From contig LBSW01000016.1 of NCBI GenBank assembly GCA_000990145.1, positions 1-7,172 of the forward strand: DNA of 7,172 nt. The letters are read 5' to 3'. Of the stretch, positions 6,409-7,172 are shown piece after piece. This stretch comes from Parcubacteria group bacterium GW2011_GWB1_37_13 (lineage in GTDB: Bacteria; Patescibacteriota; Minisyncoccia; Phycocordibacterales; UBA9973). The translations under genes and the position numbers were made by a program. The number at the start of each line of letters is the position of its first letter. Position 1 is the stretch's first letter. The notes beneath the pieces are model-generated. The model made no database searches, was not told the origin of the DNA, and saw only the letters and a program-made list of their open reading frames with translations.

Positions 6409-6911
6409 TGGCAAAAAATATGAAAAAAGACGAAATAAAAATATATACCGATGGCGCGGCAAAGGGGAATCCAGGAAAAGCCGGCTGGGGCGCTGTTGTT
6501 TTGTTCAGACAAAACTTTGGCGACCCGAAGGGCATGCATGAAATAGGAGGACGAGTTGAGTATGGTACAAATAACCAAATGGAACTGACTGCGCCGATAG
6601 AAGCTCTAAAATATCTAGCTAGGCAAGACCTAGCTAAGGTTAATGTAGAAATTATTTCTGATTCCAAATATGTAATATTAGGAATTACCGAGTGGATTTT
6701 TAATTGGCAGAAAAATAATTGGCGAAATGCGAATAAAAAACCGGTTTTAAATAAAGAACTTTGGGAAAAGCTCTACGAGCTTACGCAGGAGTTTAAGCCA
6801 AAATGGACTTATGTAAAGGGACATAATGAGCACGAACACAATGACCGCGCCGATCTTATTGCTACAAGTTTTGCGGAGGGCGAACCAGTGAAGCTAAAAA
6901 ATGCACGATAG
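6405..6911 (+). CDS. rnhA: Ribonuclease HI
   Basis: This enzyme cuts the RNA strand of RNA:DNA hybrids (Okazaki primers, R-loops) using divalent metal. It is 168 residues from the ATG at 6405. In-frame ATGs at 6408 and 6420 are possible alternatives; MKKDEIKIYTDGAAKGNPG from 6420 resembles the family start best. Catalytic residues are Asp16 (YTDGAAKGNPG), Glu60 (NNQMELTAP), Asp86 (IISDSKYV) and Asp150, with His140 of VKGHNEHEHNDRAD. WIFNWQKNNWRNANKKPVLNKELW (97-120) is the basic handle typical of the E. coli-type enzyme. The first ATG overlaps the recJ stop (ATGA), indicating coupling. The 3' end overlaps the next ORF by 11 bp. Residues 71-78 (LARQDLAK), between Glu60 and Asp86, are encoded by a hairpin-forming inverted repeat and occupy a variable loop. 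Confidence 0.95.
   Translation: MMAKNMKKDEIKIYTDGAAKGNPGKAGWGAVVLFRQNFGDPKGMHEIGGRVEYGTNNQMELTAPIEALKYLARQDLAKVNVEIISDSKYVILGITEWIFNWQKNNWRNANKKPVLNKELWEKLYELTQEFKPKWTYVKGHNEHEHNDRADLIATSFAEGEPVKLKNAR
6616..6636. repeat. Short inverted repeat inside rnhA
   Basis: TAGCTAGG (6616-6623) and CCTAGCTA (6629-6636) are exact 8-bp inverted arms around a 5-base loop, CAAGA. The repeat is translated as LARQDLAK (residues 71-78) in a loop of RNase HI that varies in length in the family. It may be a second small palindromic insertion or only chance; no target-site duplication was recognised. Confidence 0.6.
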
Positions 6912-7113
6912 AATTTTTTACGGAATATGTTTTGGTTTTGTGTTTGGAGTGCTTTTGCGCTCTTTTTTGTTTGTAAATTTTTATTTTACTATTCTTACTT
7001 TGAATTACAAAACCCCACAACCTAGGTTTTCCCCAGCCACAGTTAAATACCCACAGCCGTCTGCATTTTTTCAAAAGTATAATTTTTCTTCTTTAACAAC
7101 TTTCTCTACCTAA
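6901..7113 (+). pseudogene. ORF resembling the N-terminus of a ComEC-type competence channel, apparently truncated
   Basis: The ATG at 6901 overlaps the rnhA stop by 11 bp, and an in-frame TAA at 6895 makes it the first possible start. The first 34 residues (MHDRIFYGICFGFVFGVLLR and following) form one or two aromatic-rich membrane segments. They resemble the start of ComEC/Rec2 DNA-uptake proteins, which I recall following recJ-rnhA in related genomes; the resemblance is from memory and not tested. A full ComEC is several hundred residues with many helices. Here, after about base 7003, the frame turns Pro/Gln/Ser-rich (NYKTPQPRFSPATVKYPQPS) and stops after 70 codons; no other frame continues a membrane protein. 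This fits a gene broken by deletion or rearrangement, an assembly join, or alternatively a genuine small membrane protein of unknown function. No ribosome site at good spacing is seen; GGAGGG at 6875-6880 is 20 bases away. Confidence 0.4.
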
Positions 7114-7172
7114 ACACATAAGCGAGAAGCGAGTACGCATAGTTTCCTAAATAACCGTCAATTGATTTCGGA
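7106..7172 (-). CDS. Possible 3' end of an unknown minus-strand gene
   Basis: On the minus strand, the frame entering at 7171 reads 21 codons to TAG at 7108-7106 and includes SIDGYLGNYAYSLLAYVFR. The Tyr/Leu-rich pattern looks protein-like, and the fragment would be the C-terminus of a gene cut by the window end, convergent with the 6901 ORF. I do not recognise the family. At this length an open frame can easily arise by chance, so this is a tentative entry. Confidence 0.2.
   Translation of the reverse strand, partial: PKSIDGYLGNYAYSLLAYVFR

Noticed and set aside
5952..6578. A 208-codon minus-strand open frame across the recJ end and rnhA start
   Set aside because: It is the shadow of two strongly recognised plus-strand genes and shows no family-like sequence.
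7009..7060. A replication origin
   Set aside because: Only one DnaA-box-like site reaches 7 of 9, there is no AT-rich unwinding region with multiple boxes, and dnaA or dnaN are not seen. Kept only as a low-interest observation.
6862..7074. A 70-codon minus-strand open frame opposite the comEC-like ORF
   Set aside because: Composition is low-complexity and basic (Lys/Trp-rich), there is no start signal, and it runs antisense to the conserved rnhA end and the membrane ORF.

Overview
The window is AT-rich, gene-dense DNA whose protein style fits a Candidate Phyla Radiation (Patescibacteria) genome, most likely a Parcubacteria-type lineage. Four things suggest this: a pseudopilin cluster with a long, beta-rich PilX-like protein; TIM and PGK proteins with lineage-style substitutions around their active sites; very short or absent 5' leaders; and the order recJ - rnhA - membrane ORF resembling a ComEC amino terminus. 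The taxonomic call is inference from the sequence alone.

Region 1 (1-2260, + strand) holds three consecutive minor-pilin-like genes: a PilV-like protein cut by the window start, a PilW/GspJ-like pseudopilin, and a 453-residue PilX-like protein with one N-terminal membrane helix and a long repetitive beta-rich exterior. Together they look like minor (priming or tip) subunits of a type IV pilus or related machine.

Region 2 (2261-4268, + strand) is a two-gene glycolytic operon, tpiA then pgk, one base apart. It is driven by an extended -10 promoter that places the transcript start on or next to the tpiA ATG. Both enzymes keep most of their fold signatures but differ at conserved positions: the TIM loop-6 lid and the PGK 3-phosphoglycerate site.

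Region 3 (4258-4653, - strand) is a HIT-family nucleotide hydrolase. Its 3' end overlaps the pgk 3' end, and it is divergent from recJ across only 51 bp that hold both promoters.

Region 4 (4705-6911, + strand) is recJ-rnhA, a DNA-repair / RNA:DNA-hybrid pair coupled by an ATGA overlap. recJ has the same leaderless promoter layout as tpiA. Each of the two genes carries an in-frame inverted repeat in a variable part of the protein. The recJ copy (two 13-bp arms, 12-bp spacer) looks like a small palindromic element that has entered a coding sequence and is translated. This is the most interesting signal in the window.

Region 5 (6901-7172) starts with about 34 codons that resemble the first membrane helix of a ComEC-type DNA-uptake channel, overlapping the rnhA end. 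After about 7003 the reading frame loses membrane-protein character and stops at 7113. The last 67 bases may hold the 3' end of an unknown gene on the minus strand. The comEC-like gene therefore seems to be broken, or the assembly is joined there. No tRNA, rRNA, CRISPR array or insertion sequence was seen.
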